A DNA stretch of 6,821 nucleotides from contig JAHIMN010000103.1 in the NCBI GenBank assembly GCA_018896395.1, positions 1-6,821 of the forward strand. Reading direction: 5' to 3'. Numbering within the stretch: position 1 is the stretch's first letter; the number at the start of each line of letters is the position of its first letter. Source of the stretch: Verrucomicrobiota bacterium. Its GTDB lineage: Bacteria > Verrucomicrobiota > Kiritimatiellia > JAAZAB01. The notes under the pieces were generated by a model that was given only the letters and a program-made list of their open reading frames with translations, ran no database searches and was not told the origin of the DNA. Positions 1 through 5,699 of this stretch are shown here, one piece after another. The position numbers were made by a program, and so were the translations under genes.

Positions 1-26
1 GTTCAGAATGAATTAAGTACTAACCC

Positions 27-31
27 GGGAG
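27..31 (+). promoter_or_regulatory. Ribosome binding site of the repeat-protein gene
   Basis: GGGAG lies six bases before the ATG at 38. It supports this start over the in-frame alternatives further in. Only 37 bases of upstream sequence are present, so no promoter can be judged. Confidence 0.6.
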
Positions 32-37
32 CGAACG

Positions 38-1159
38 ATGACAGATAATGGATCCACGCATGATCCGGCGGACGCGCCGCCTTCTGACGACGGTCTTAAA
101 AACCAGACCTCGCGAATTTCCTTGGAGAGCGCCCGACCGCTTAAATCACCGCTCGCAGCCAAAAAAGCCACCAGCCTCGCACCCGATATTCCGGCGTATG
201 TTGGACCGATTCCGCAAACCATTCGCCTGAAACGCCCCCCCACATCGCCGATCACGGTGCAACCCGTTGACCTGCCGCCATCGGCAAAAAAGCCCGGCGA
301 TACCGCTCTTGTGCAGGTACCCACCACTGTCCGAACCACGACCGCGGAAACGGTCAAGCGGCAGACCTCGCGAATCGAGCTGGCCGAATCAGCGGCGCCC
401 AAGAGTCCCACGGACTTTAAGCGGACCACCGGCCCCATTTTGGGCATTCCCATGCATGCCGGGCCGATTCCACAAACTATTCGCCTGAAGCGCCCGGTCA
501 CGTCGCCAGCGAAGCGCCCGCCCACAGCCCCGGTCATCGCCAAACCCTCGGAACCCGCCGTGATGCCGCGCGTGGAACAGGCCGCGCAGGGTGGTCAGGA
601 CATTACCGAAGCGCCGACGGTCATCAAAAACATAGCCGCGCCCAAGACACCGACATCGCGCATCGTGCTGGAAGAGTTGCCCGCGTCAGACTCCGCCACC
701 GCTAAACAGCCCACAACCAACATTCCGCCGCTCACGTCCGCGGAACCACCGGCGCCCAAGACCATCCGCCTGAAACGGCCTTCCACCCTGAGTGACGCCG
801 AGGAAACCGCCCAAGCCACAGCAGTGGAAGGATCGCTGCAGGCGGCCAAAAAAGGGGAAACCGCAAAGATTGATTTGCAGCTCGAGGATAGCGCCCTGAC
901 GCCCATTACCCAGCGCAAGACAATCAAGATCAAGCGCACGGACCGCACCGTCACGCCCCGCTCGGCAACGCCGGAGGCCGCCGCGGCGCCGGAACCCGGC
1001 GCCCTCGTGGAAGCACCCGCGCCGGAAGAGGAGGAAACGTTTGTATTTCCGCTCGTGGCTTTCGCCGCGACGCTCTGTATCGCCGCCTTTGTTTATATTA
1101 TGGTCGCCCAGGCGTTTGGCGTCCATCTGCTTTTGCCCGCCAGCATGCAACTGCATTGA
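38..1159 (+). CDS. Repetitive Pro/Ala/Thr-rich protein with C-terminal transmembrane anchor, function unknown
   Basis: I do not recognise a named family. The 373-residue product is mostly low-complexity and probably disordered, rich in Pro, Ala, Thr and Lys. It carries four copies of a two-part motif. Part A, TSRI-x-L followed by an acidic/Ala stretch and often KSP, starts near residues 24, 110, 206 and, degenerate as TAKIDL, 275. Part B, TIRLKRP, starts near 61, 147, 242 and, as TIKIKR, 295. The A-to-B distance is 37, 37, 36 and 20 residues. An acidic patch (about 330-333, EEEE-like) precedes one hydrophobic segment at about 335-360, leaving a short tail, so the basic N-terminal part probably stays cytoplasmic and is tail-anchored (inference). 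There is no N-terminal signal peptide. The start is supported by GGGAG at 27-31, six bases upstream. The strong repeat structure in one frame argues for a real gene despite the compositional bias. A scaffold or membrane-linked adaptor role is possible but unproven. Confidence 0.85.
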   Translation: MTDNGSTHDPADAPPSDDGLKNQTSRISLESARPLKSPLAAKKATSLAPDIPAYVGPIPQTIRLKRPPTSPITVQPVDLPPSAKKPGDTALVQVPTTVRTTTAETVKRQTSRIELAESAAPKSPTDFKRTTGPILGIPMHAGPIPQTIRLKRPVTSPAKRPPTAPVIAKPSEPAVMPRVEQAAQGGQDITEAPTVIKNIAAPKTPTSRIVLEELPASDSATAKQPTTNIPPLTSAEPPAPKTIRLKRPSTLSDAEETAQATAVEGSLQAAKKGETAKIDLQLEDSALTPITQRKTIKIKRTDRTVTPRSATPEAAAAPEPGALVEAPAPEEEETFVFPLVAFAATLCIAAFVYIMVAQAFGVHLLLPASMQLH

Positions 1160-1169
1160 AGACTGAGTC

Positions 1170-1195
1170 GCTTGCAAAAGTTCGCTTTTGCAAGC
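1170..1195 (+). terminator. Perfect 11-bp hairpin with UUCG loop after the repeat-protein gene
   Basis: GCTTGCAAAAG and its exact reverse complement flank a TTCG tetraloop, eleven bases after the stop codon of the upstream gene. The position fits a 3'-end or terminator structure. No T-run follows directly (a T5 occurs only at 1228-1232), so it is not a standard intrinsic terminator and may instead act in RNA 3'-end protection. It is also the left border of the composite repeat at 1170-1322. The loop is closed by G-C rather than the extra-stable C-G pair. Confidence 0.45.
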
Positions 1196-1251
1196 AGAAT
1201 ACAGAAGTCAGAAGTCAGGATTCAGAATTTTTATGCTCGCCAATGTGATTG

Positions 1252-1280
1252 TTGTCAAAGATTTGCATTTATTCTGAATT
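1252..1280 (+). promoter_or_regulatory. Possible thioredoxin promoter inside the repeat element
   Basis: TTGTCA at 1252-1257 matches the sigma-70 -35 consensus at five of six positions. It is followed after 17 bases by TGAATT at 1275-1280, a poor -10 box. The -35 lies in the unique 40-bp core and the -10 in the inverted heptamers, so the repeat may supply part of the promoter. The -10 match is weak and this is only a candidate. Confidence 0.2.
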
Positions 1281-1304
1281 CTGTCTCCTGAATCCTGAAT
1301 TCCG

Positions 1305-1322
1305 GCAAAACGTGAGTTTTGC
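1305..1322 (+). repeat. 7-bp hairpin with GUGA (GNRA-type) loop
   Basis: GCAAAAC, loop GTGA, then GTTTTGC form a perfect stem that directly joins the last inverted heptamer. It ends 39 bases before the thioredoxin start codon. If the trx transcript starts upstream, this hairpin lies in its leader. It is the right border of the composite repeat. Confidence 0.55.
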
Positions 1323-1349
1323 AATTGATTCGCTTATTAATGACAATAT

Positions 1350-1354
1350 GGAGG
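1350..1354 (+). promoter_or_regulatory. Strong Shine-Dalgarno site of the thioredoxin gene
   Basis: GGAGG is seven bases before the ATG at 1362, the strongest ribosome binding site on the left side of the window. It argues for high translation and fixes the start codon. Confidence 0.75.
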
Positions 1355-1361
1355 CTCTACC

Positions 1362-1691
1362 ATGACAGCCAACCTGGTCGTTCACCTGACCGCCGCTAAC
1401 TGGGACACCGAAGTAACGAAAGCAACGACCCCCGTGCTGGTGGATTTCTGGGCCGAATGGTGCGGACCCTGTAAAATGATTGCCCCGGTCCTCAATGAAC
1501 TGGCGGGCGAATTATCCGGGAAAATCAAGATTGCCAAGGTCAATGTCGAGGAGAGCCAGAACCTGGCCGCCAAATTCCAAATCCGCTCCATCCCCACCCT
1601 GCTGGTCTTCAAGGCCGGTGTCGTCCAGGAACAGATGGTCGGCGCCCCGCGCAAAGCCGATTTGCAGGCCAAATTAAACGCATATATGTGA
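1362..1691 (+). CDS. trxA: Thioredoxin
   Basis: This is a cytoplasmic disulfide reductase of 109 residues, the normal length for bacterial thioredoxin 1. It reduces target disulfides and is recharged by thioredoxin reductase, which is not in this window. The redox motif WCGPC is at residues 33-37 inside the typical FWAEWCGPCK context. The buried Asp is D28, the cis-Pro loop is SIPT at 76-79 (P78), and the conserved Gly before the last helix is G94. No signal peptide or lipobox is present, so it acts in the cytoplasm. The start is fixed by GGAGG at 1350-1354 with a seven-base spacing. It stands alone: the upstream gene is 202 bp away across a repeat element, and the downstream gene converges on it after 24 bp. 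The symbol rests on the family; genomes often carry several trx genes. Confidence 0.96.
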   Translation: MTANLVVHLTAANWDTEVTKATTPVLVDFWAEWCGPCKMIAPVLNELAGELSGKIKIAKVNVEESQNLAAKFQIRSIPTLLVFKAGVVQEQMVGAPRKADLQAKLNAYM

Positions 1692-1715
1692 GGCCGTCAG
1701 ACGGTATTTTAACGC
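1692..1715. other. Convergent gap between thioredoxin and glycosidase-like genes
   Basis: This 24-bp gap holds a short inverted repeat (CCGT-CAG-ACGG) followed by TATTTT on the + strand. An outer GTGAG/CTCAC pair at about 1688-1719 extends into both genes. It could serve as a weak terminator for the thioredoxin transcript, but the stem is too short to be confident. Confidence 0.25.
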
Positions 1716-3977
1716 TCACCGTTTTTCCATTCTGACCGGACGTCCTTTCCAGACAATCTGCGCACAATCGCCAATGGCCCCGGTAACTTTCCCCCGCTCC
1801 AACTTGACCGCCCCCCATGTTCCCCCTTTCATCACCAGGTCGCCACCCGCCAACCGGAACAACGTCTTCATCTCATGAAGCTTGACCGGGGGCCTCAGCG
1901 CGCCCCCAAACCGGTCAGGAGCCAACGCATAAGACGCCACATGCCCTTTGGCCACCGAAACCAGCACCAGTCGATCCGAACCGGCGTTCTTCCGCTCTGT
2001 GAAAATCCGGTAATATGCATCTTCCGCAAATGTTTCAACGCGCGGTTGAACCAGGGAGGCCACCAGCCGCGTCAGGTCTTCGCGCGGATCAGCCTCAGGC
2101 ATATAATAGAGGGGCAACGAAGCTGATTTCACATACATTAAGGATCCTTCCTGATCCATGGCTTTCCTGCCGGTTGTTACCTCGGCGGGATAGGTTGCGT
2201 CAACCCATGACGGCTCCCATTCATTAATCCCGGGGATGGAAGAGTGTTCGGCATAGGCCGACATATAATCATGCAACGAAAACGGCCGGATGCCGACTTT
2301 TCCCGCAAAATCATCACGAATCAACTTGCCGGCTTCAGCGGAAAACTCCGGCGGGGGACCGACAACAATAACGGGGACGCCCGCTGCGCATATCTGCATG
2401 GCCTTACGATAAACCGGTTCTTTGATCACGTTGATATACGGCATCAACAGAACCCGATACGTAAACCCGTTAATTGTAAAACAGCCTTTGCCGATTTTCG
2501 CGCGCAGCAGATTCTCCCCGCTCATCATGGCGGCATAAAGGCCTTTATCCGTCAGATGCAGCGACAGATTCGCGATATTGGTGTAAAACATCCGCGTCAT
2601 CCACTTGGGCGTCGCGGCCATTGTTTCCCAGGTATAGAGATAAGCCACATCCGTGTGCGGGGCAAACTCATCCGTGACCAACCGGTCAAACCGGTCGAGA
2701 TTACGGGTATCCCGCTCAGCCGCCGACCGGACAGGCTCCTGCGTGTAATTGATCAATCCTTCCGAATACTCGCAGATACAATGGTTGAAGAAATTGACGT
2801 GGAACAGCATTTTCAGACGATTGGCAAACCGCATGTTGCCCACGGCCGGCATACTCAATCCCCAATCATTGTAATAAGCGTCACGTTTGTCCAATTCCTT
2901 CTTTAGTCCTTCGGCCAGCATGAAATTATGAATCGGATATTTGGTTTCGGATGCATCCCACCCTCCATCCGTCCAGGCAGCGGTCAATACCTTGCCGAGT
3001 TTAAAATAATCAATCATGCCGGCGGTCAGGTCCGTGGGGAACCCGGACCAGGTCTGGTGTGTGCCGAATATCATCTCACGCTTGAAGCGCTTCCGCGCGT
3101 ATCGGTTGTGCCGATCCTGGGCGATATAGTTCATCTCAATCAGAGACCGATAGAAATCGCACCGAACCTTTATGGCTTTCGACGTGCCATCCAGGCGATC
3201 AAGATAAATCAGGTTCGGCCGCAGTTCGTAACCGTTCATCTTCCTGAACAATGACATTACGCCGGCGCCGGCCTTGAAGGCGGTCATGTCGCCCAGTCCC
3301 TTGCCCGGTTCATCCCATGTAAACCCATCCAAAGGAATATCGGCATAAGTATCCAGCATCTGTTCCTGGGCTTTCAGATATTGCGGGTGGGCCACGTCCG
3401 CCACGCCGAATGTTTTTAAGGCCACGTAAAACACCATCTTTCCGGAATACTCCCCTTTCACTCTGCCTTTCAGAACAATGCCGGGTTTCGGCGACAGGAA
3501 ATGCATGGGCGTCGCCGCGATCATACCGGATGGAATATACCGGTAGCCGGCGCGGGTTGGCGCAAAGGCCGCTGAAATTTCCTGAAACAGAATCTGTCCG
3601 GGCATGCGCGGGAATAAAACCCGGAAATCGAAGCATCCCTTCCGCACCGACGCCTCCGCGGAACGGATCGCCCACAACGCCGCGTCCGGATGGGTTTCGG
3701 CAAACATCGGTCCCCACCAGCAGTGGTCCGTATCCAACAGCATCTTCAATCCCAGTGCATGTCCCATTTTCACAACGGCCTTGACCGCGTCATGCACGCG
3801 CCGGTCCAGAACGGTCCGTTTCTGATGGCGGACAAAGATAATCATCGAGGAATAACCCATATCCGCAATCCGGCGGACCCACGGTTTGGCCAGCGCAGGT
3901 TTCTCAATCCAGTTGGGTGACAGAAAAACTCCGCCGATCTGTCTGCCGTCCGACGCTTTTGTTTGTCGAGTAGACAT
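1716..3977 (-). CDS. Putative intracellular glycoside hydrolase, (beta/alpha)-barrel, family not assigned
   Basis: The 753-residue product has no signal peptide or membrane segment, so it probably acts on an imported glycoside in the cytoplasm. The N-terminal third reads as barrel strands (GGVFLSPNW at 15-23, MIIFVR at 45-50, KMLLDTDHCWWG at 78-89). DGFTWDEPG at 217-225 places E223 at a strand end, as a catalytic acid of clan-A-like glycosidases would be. Aromatic-rich loops follow (HQTWSGFP at 307-314, AAWTDGGWD at 333-341). Residues about 507-545 (YRVLLMPYINVI, then AAGVPVIVVGPPPEF) resemble the GATase-like domain that follows the barrel in GH42-type and some GH106-type enzymes. A beta-rich C-terminal tail closes the protein. 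Substrate and exact family cannot be read by eye. The start is supported by GAGGAG seven bases upstream. It is transcribed divergently from the mttB-family gene across a shared 206-bp control region. A non-catalytic homologue remains possible. Confidence 0.7.
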   Translation of the reverse strand: MSTRQTKASDGRQIGGVFLSPNWIEKPALAKPWVRRIADMGYSSMIIFVRHQKRTVLDRRVHDAVKAVVKMGHALGLKMLLDTDHCWWGPMFAETHPDAALWAIRSAEASVRKGCFDFRVLFPRMPGQILFQEISAAFAPTRAGYRYIPSGMIAATPMHFLSPKPGIVLKGRVKGEYSGKMVFYVALKTFGVADVAHPQYLKAQEQMLDTYADIPLDGFTWDEPGKGLGDMTAFKAGAGVMSLFRKMNGYELRPNLIYLDRLDGTSKAIKVRCDFYRSLIEMNYIAQDRHNRYARKRFKREMIFGTHQTWSGFPTDLTAGMIDYFKLGKVLTAAWTDGGWDASETKYPIHNFMLAEGLKKELDKRDAYYNDWGLSMPAVGNMRFANRLKMLFHVNFFNHCICEYSEGLINYTQEPVRSAAERDTRNLDRFDRLVTDEFAPHTDVAYLYTWETMAATPKWMTRMFYTNIANLSLHLTDKGLYAAMMSGENLLRAKIGKGCFTINGFTYRVLLMPYINVIKEPVYRKAMQICAAGVPVIVVGPPPEFSAEAGKLIRDDFAGKVGIRPFSLHDYMSAYAEHSSIPGINEWEPSWVDATYPAEVTTGRKAMDQEGSLMYVKSASLPLYYMPEADPREDLTRLVASLVQPRVETFAEDAYYRIFTERKNAGSDRLVLVSVAKGHVASYALAPDRFGGALRPPVKLHEMKTLFRLAGGDLVMKGGTWGAVKLERGKVTGAIGDCAQIVWKGRPVRMEKR

Positions 3978-3984
3978 TTATGAT

Positions 3985-3990
3985 CTCCTC
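3985..3990 (-). promoter_or_regulatory. Ribosome binding site of the glycosidase-like gene
   Basis: On the minus strand GAGGAG lies seven bases before the ATG whose first base is 3977. It is a strong site that fixes the start. Confidence 0.75.
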
Positions 3991-4041
3991 ATTTAGGTAT
4001 GTTCCGTATTCCCCGTTGGCTCCCCTTCTTTAATATAGGAA

Positions 4042-4074
4042 TTGAATATTACGCCGAATCGGTGCAATATTCAA
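4042..4074. promoter_or_regulatory. 33-bp dyad, candidate operator between divergent genes
   Basis: TTGAATATT at 4042-4050 and its exact complement AATATTCAA at 4066-4074 flank a 15-bp spacer. The spacer carries a second palindrome, CCGAATCGG at 4054-4062, on the same centre (4058). In total 14 of 16 base pairs around the centre are symmetric. It lies 64 bp from the glycosidase-like start and 109 bp from the mttB-family start, ideal for a regulator or symmetrical promoter serving both. The regulator is not in the window, and its family cannot be named. Confidence 0.6.
4047..4074 (-). promoter_or_regulatory. Possible promoter of the glycosidase-like gene
   Basis: Read on the minus strand, TTGAAT (4069-4074) is followed after 17 bases by TAATAT, whose complement ends near 4046. 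Each matches the sigma-70 consensus at four of six positions. Both boxes fall on the dyad, so a protein bound there would block or position RNA polymerase. The same symmetry gives a weaker + strand pair (TTGAAT, 17 bases, CAATAT). Only a suggestion. Confidence 0.25.
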
Positions 4075-4081
4075 GCAGGGA

Positions 4082-4124
4082 AATATTACCGTAACGCTGA
4101 TGTTTGTGCAAAATTAAGGTAACC
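4082..4124. promoter_or_regulatory. Secondary half-sites in the divergent control region
   Basis: AATATTAC at 4082-4089 repeats, in the same orientation, the left half of the 33-bp dyad (4045-4052), 37 bp further on. It overlaps TTACCGTAA at 4086-4094, an odd palindrome, which is mirrored at eight of nine positions by TTAAGGTAA at 4114-4122. GGTAACC at 4118-4124 overlaps the latter. These could be extra binding sites for the same or a second regulator acting on the mttB-family gene. No clear -35/-10 pair for that gene is visible. Confidence 0.35.
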
Positions 4125-4170
4125 GGCGGCGAACGACTTGCCTGCGCGAGTGTCATTGTTCGAAAAATAA

Positions 4171-4177
4171 AGGGGAG
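4171..4177 (+). promoter_or_regulatory. Ribosome binding site of the mttB-family gene
   Basis: AGGGGAG is six bases before the ATG at 4184 and fixes this start. Confidence 0.7.
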
Positions 4178-4183
4178 CAACCT

Positions 4184-5635
4184 ATGCAGACGGCAGGAAG
4201 TGTGAATATTTTGACTGACGGGGAGATTGACCGGATTGCCGAGGATGCCATGCGCGTGCTCGGCGAAATCGGGGTGCTGGTTGAAAACGATGTGCTGATC
4301 GAGCTCCTCAGGGATTTCGGCGCGACCGTAAGCTCCGACCGCCGTGTCCGGTTTAGCCGGGGGATTCTCGATGGATTCTTACAGGGGGCCGCGGCCGAGT
4401 ACGACGAGGTTGATGGGCTGGAGGTTTCGTGCACCTTGCCGTACGGCCGACGCGCAGCCTATGCGAATGGCGTGGAATGTACGGCCGGGACCTATCCGCA
4501 GATGTACATGGCTCTCGACGGCTCGATCAGGCCGCATACCCTGCAGACCGTGTCCGATATGACCCGCCTGGCCGACCATTGTCCGAACTTCGACCGGCTC
4601 GGCGCCATGGGCGTTCCGAGTGACGTGCCGGGCATCCTGAGTCCGCTCTACATGCGGCTCATCGCCTGGCGGCATGCTCAAAACAAGTTGAGCAGTTGCG
4701 GCGAGGTCCAGGATCGGAAGCTGATTCCTTACATTCTCGAGATGGGCAAGGTCATGGCCGACGGCAAAAAGACCTCGCTGCGCCACCATACGTTTGCCGA
4801 GGTCGAGTTGATCTCGCCCTTGAAGTTCATGGAAGCGGAGGCCGCGATTTTTGTCGATATGTGGCAGCGTGGGCTTCTGTGCGGGATCGGGTTCATGCAT
4901 TCAACCGGAGGGTCATCCCCCGTGACGCTGGCCGCGACCCTGACGCTCGACCTGGCGGAAAGCCTGTTTGTTTGCATCCTGTACCGACTTTGTTACGGAC
5001 TCAAGAAGCTCTGGTTCCAAATGAACGCCTCGGTCCTGGACATGAAGCACGCGATGTTCTGTTTCGGTCGGCCGGAACGAGGTCTGATGGCACTGGGAAT
5101 GGGGCAGATCGCGCGGCGTTTCAACGCCGGTCTGTGGGCGAGCGGTGTGTTTGCGGACGCGAAAGTGACGTCGTGCGAGGCGGGTATGCAGGCGGCGTTT
5201 ACCATGATCCCGGCCATCATGGCCGGCAGTCTCGGCCTGGAGTGTTTCGGCCTGCTCTCAGGAGCGGAGATGGGCTCGCCTGTGCAACTGATCATCGACA
5301 ACGAATTCGCCGGGGCGCTCAAGCGCTTTGCGCGCGGGTTTGAGGTCTCCACGGAGACGCTGGCCTACGACGTGATCAAGGAGGAGGCGGTTGGCGGTCT
5401 CTTCGCCGGCAACGAGCATACGGTCCGGCACTTTCGTAACGAGCAGTGGGCACCCTCGATATTTTCCCGGGAAAACTTGTCGTCCTGGCGCGCGGCGGGG
5501 GCCCGGTCCGATATAGAGCAGGCTCGCGACGTCGCGGGTCGGGTATTCAAGGACTACTGGCCGCAAGGCATTTCCGAGGACGTCGAGCGGGAACTCCTTG
5601 GTATTATCGAATCCGCGCGACAGAAACTACTGTGA
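4184..5635 (+). CDS. Trimethylamine methyltransferase family (MttB superfamily) protein, non-pyrrolysine type
   Basis: Members of this family move a methyl group from a quaternary or tertiary amine (trimethylamine, glycine betaine, proline betaine, carnitine and others) to the cobalt of a partner corrinoid protein. The 483-residue length is typical. The N-terminal part (LTDGEIDRIAEDAMRVLGEIG at about 10-30, then a VLVENDV stretch) is the usual family opening. The central barrel includes FMHSTGGSSPVTLA at 237-250. The C-terminal part (SCEAGMQAAFTMIPAIMAGS at 330-349, SPVQLIIDNEFAG at 365-377, and GNEHTVRHFRNEQWAPSIFSR at about 409-429) is highly characteristic. No in-frame TAG interrupts the gene, unlike true trimethylamine-specific MttB, so it belongs with the MtgB-like branch and its substrate is probably not trimethylamine. 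No corrinoid protein gene is adjacent within the window. It is divergent from the glycosidase-like gene and convergent with the URO-D gene, so it appears monocistronic. Substrate unknown. Confidence 0.93.
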   Translation: MQTAGSVNILTDGEIDRIAEDAMRVLGEIGVLVENDVLIELLRDFGATVSSDRRVRFSRGILDGFLQGAAAEYDEVDGLEVSCTLPYGRRAAYANGVECTAGTYPQMYMALDGSIRPHTLQTVSDMTRLADHCPNFDRLGAMGVPSDVPGILSPLYMRLIAWRHAQNKLSSCGEVQDRKLIPYILEMGKVMADGKKTSLRHHTFAEVELISPLKFMEAEAAIFVDMWQRGLLCGIGFMHSTGGSSPVTLAATLTLDLAESLFVCILYRLCYGLKKLWFQMNASVLDMKHAMFCFGRPERGLMALGMGQIARRFNAGLWASGVFADAKVTSCEAGMQAAFTMIPAIMAGSLGLECFGLLSGAEMGSPVQLIIDNEFAGALKRFARGFEVSTETLAYDVIKEEAVGGLFAGNEHTVRHFRNEQWAPSIFSRENLSSWRAAGARSDIEQARDVAGRVFKDYWPQGISEDVERELLGIIESARQKLL

Positions 5636-5699
5636 ACGGGCTTGCAGGCACCTTGTCGGTTTCCAATTACGCCGTGGGTAAGCGGCACGCAGCCGACCC

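Larger units (their letters stand above)
1170..1322. repeat. Composite palindromic intergenic repeat (MITE-like or heptamer-type element)
   Basis: Five contiguous heptamers of consensus CAGRAKT occupy 1195-1229 (CAGAATA, CAGAAGT twice, CAGGATT, CAGAATT). Five heptamers in the opposite orientation occupy 1270-1304 (read on the minus strand: CGGAATT, CAGGATT, CAGGAGA, CAGAATT, CAGAATA). A 40-bp core without repeats separates them. By hand alignment the arms pair at 27 of 35 positions. The array abuts the UUCG hairpin on its left and a GUGA-loop hairpin on its right; both hairpins share GCAAAA/TTTTGC. The architecture resembles heptameric short tandem repeats (STRR) described in cyanobacteria, or a small non-autonomous mobile element. 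No target duplication is evident. Whether it is multicopy cannot be judged from one window. Confidence 0.7.

Noticed and set aside
4..10. Lone CAGAATG heptamer at the left window edge resembling the 1195-1229 units
   Set aside because: A single unphased copy is expected by chance and the upstream sequence is missing.
686..1177. Open frames on the - strand opposite the repeat-protein gene, including Cys/Arg/Gly-rich ones
   Set aside because: The repetitive codons of the + strand gene keep the opposite frames open; they contain no independent motifs and no ribosome binding site was evident.
2244..2906. 220-codon open frame on the + strand inside the glycosidase-like gene
   Set aside because: It is antisense to a gene with convincing barrel-like sequence and a strong ribosome binding site. 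Its own protein is rich in His, Arg and Gln without recognisable motifs, as expected of a shadow frame.
4379..4900. 173-codon open frame on the - strand within the mttB-family gene
   Set aside because: Antisense shadow of a well-supported family member.
4184..5635. Pyrrolysine-containing MttB
   Set aside because: The frame runs the full family length to a TGA without any in-frame TAG.
5636..5699. Terminator between the convergent mttB-family and URO-D genes
   Set aside because: Only short, mutually exclusive stems (for example CGTG/CACG or GCCG/CGGC around 5671-5689) and no T-run in either direction.
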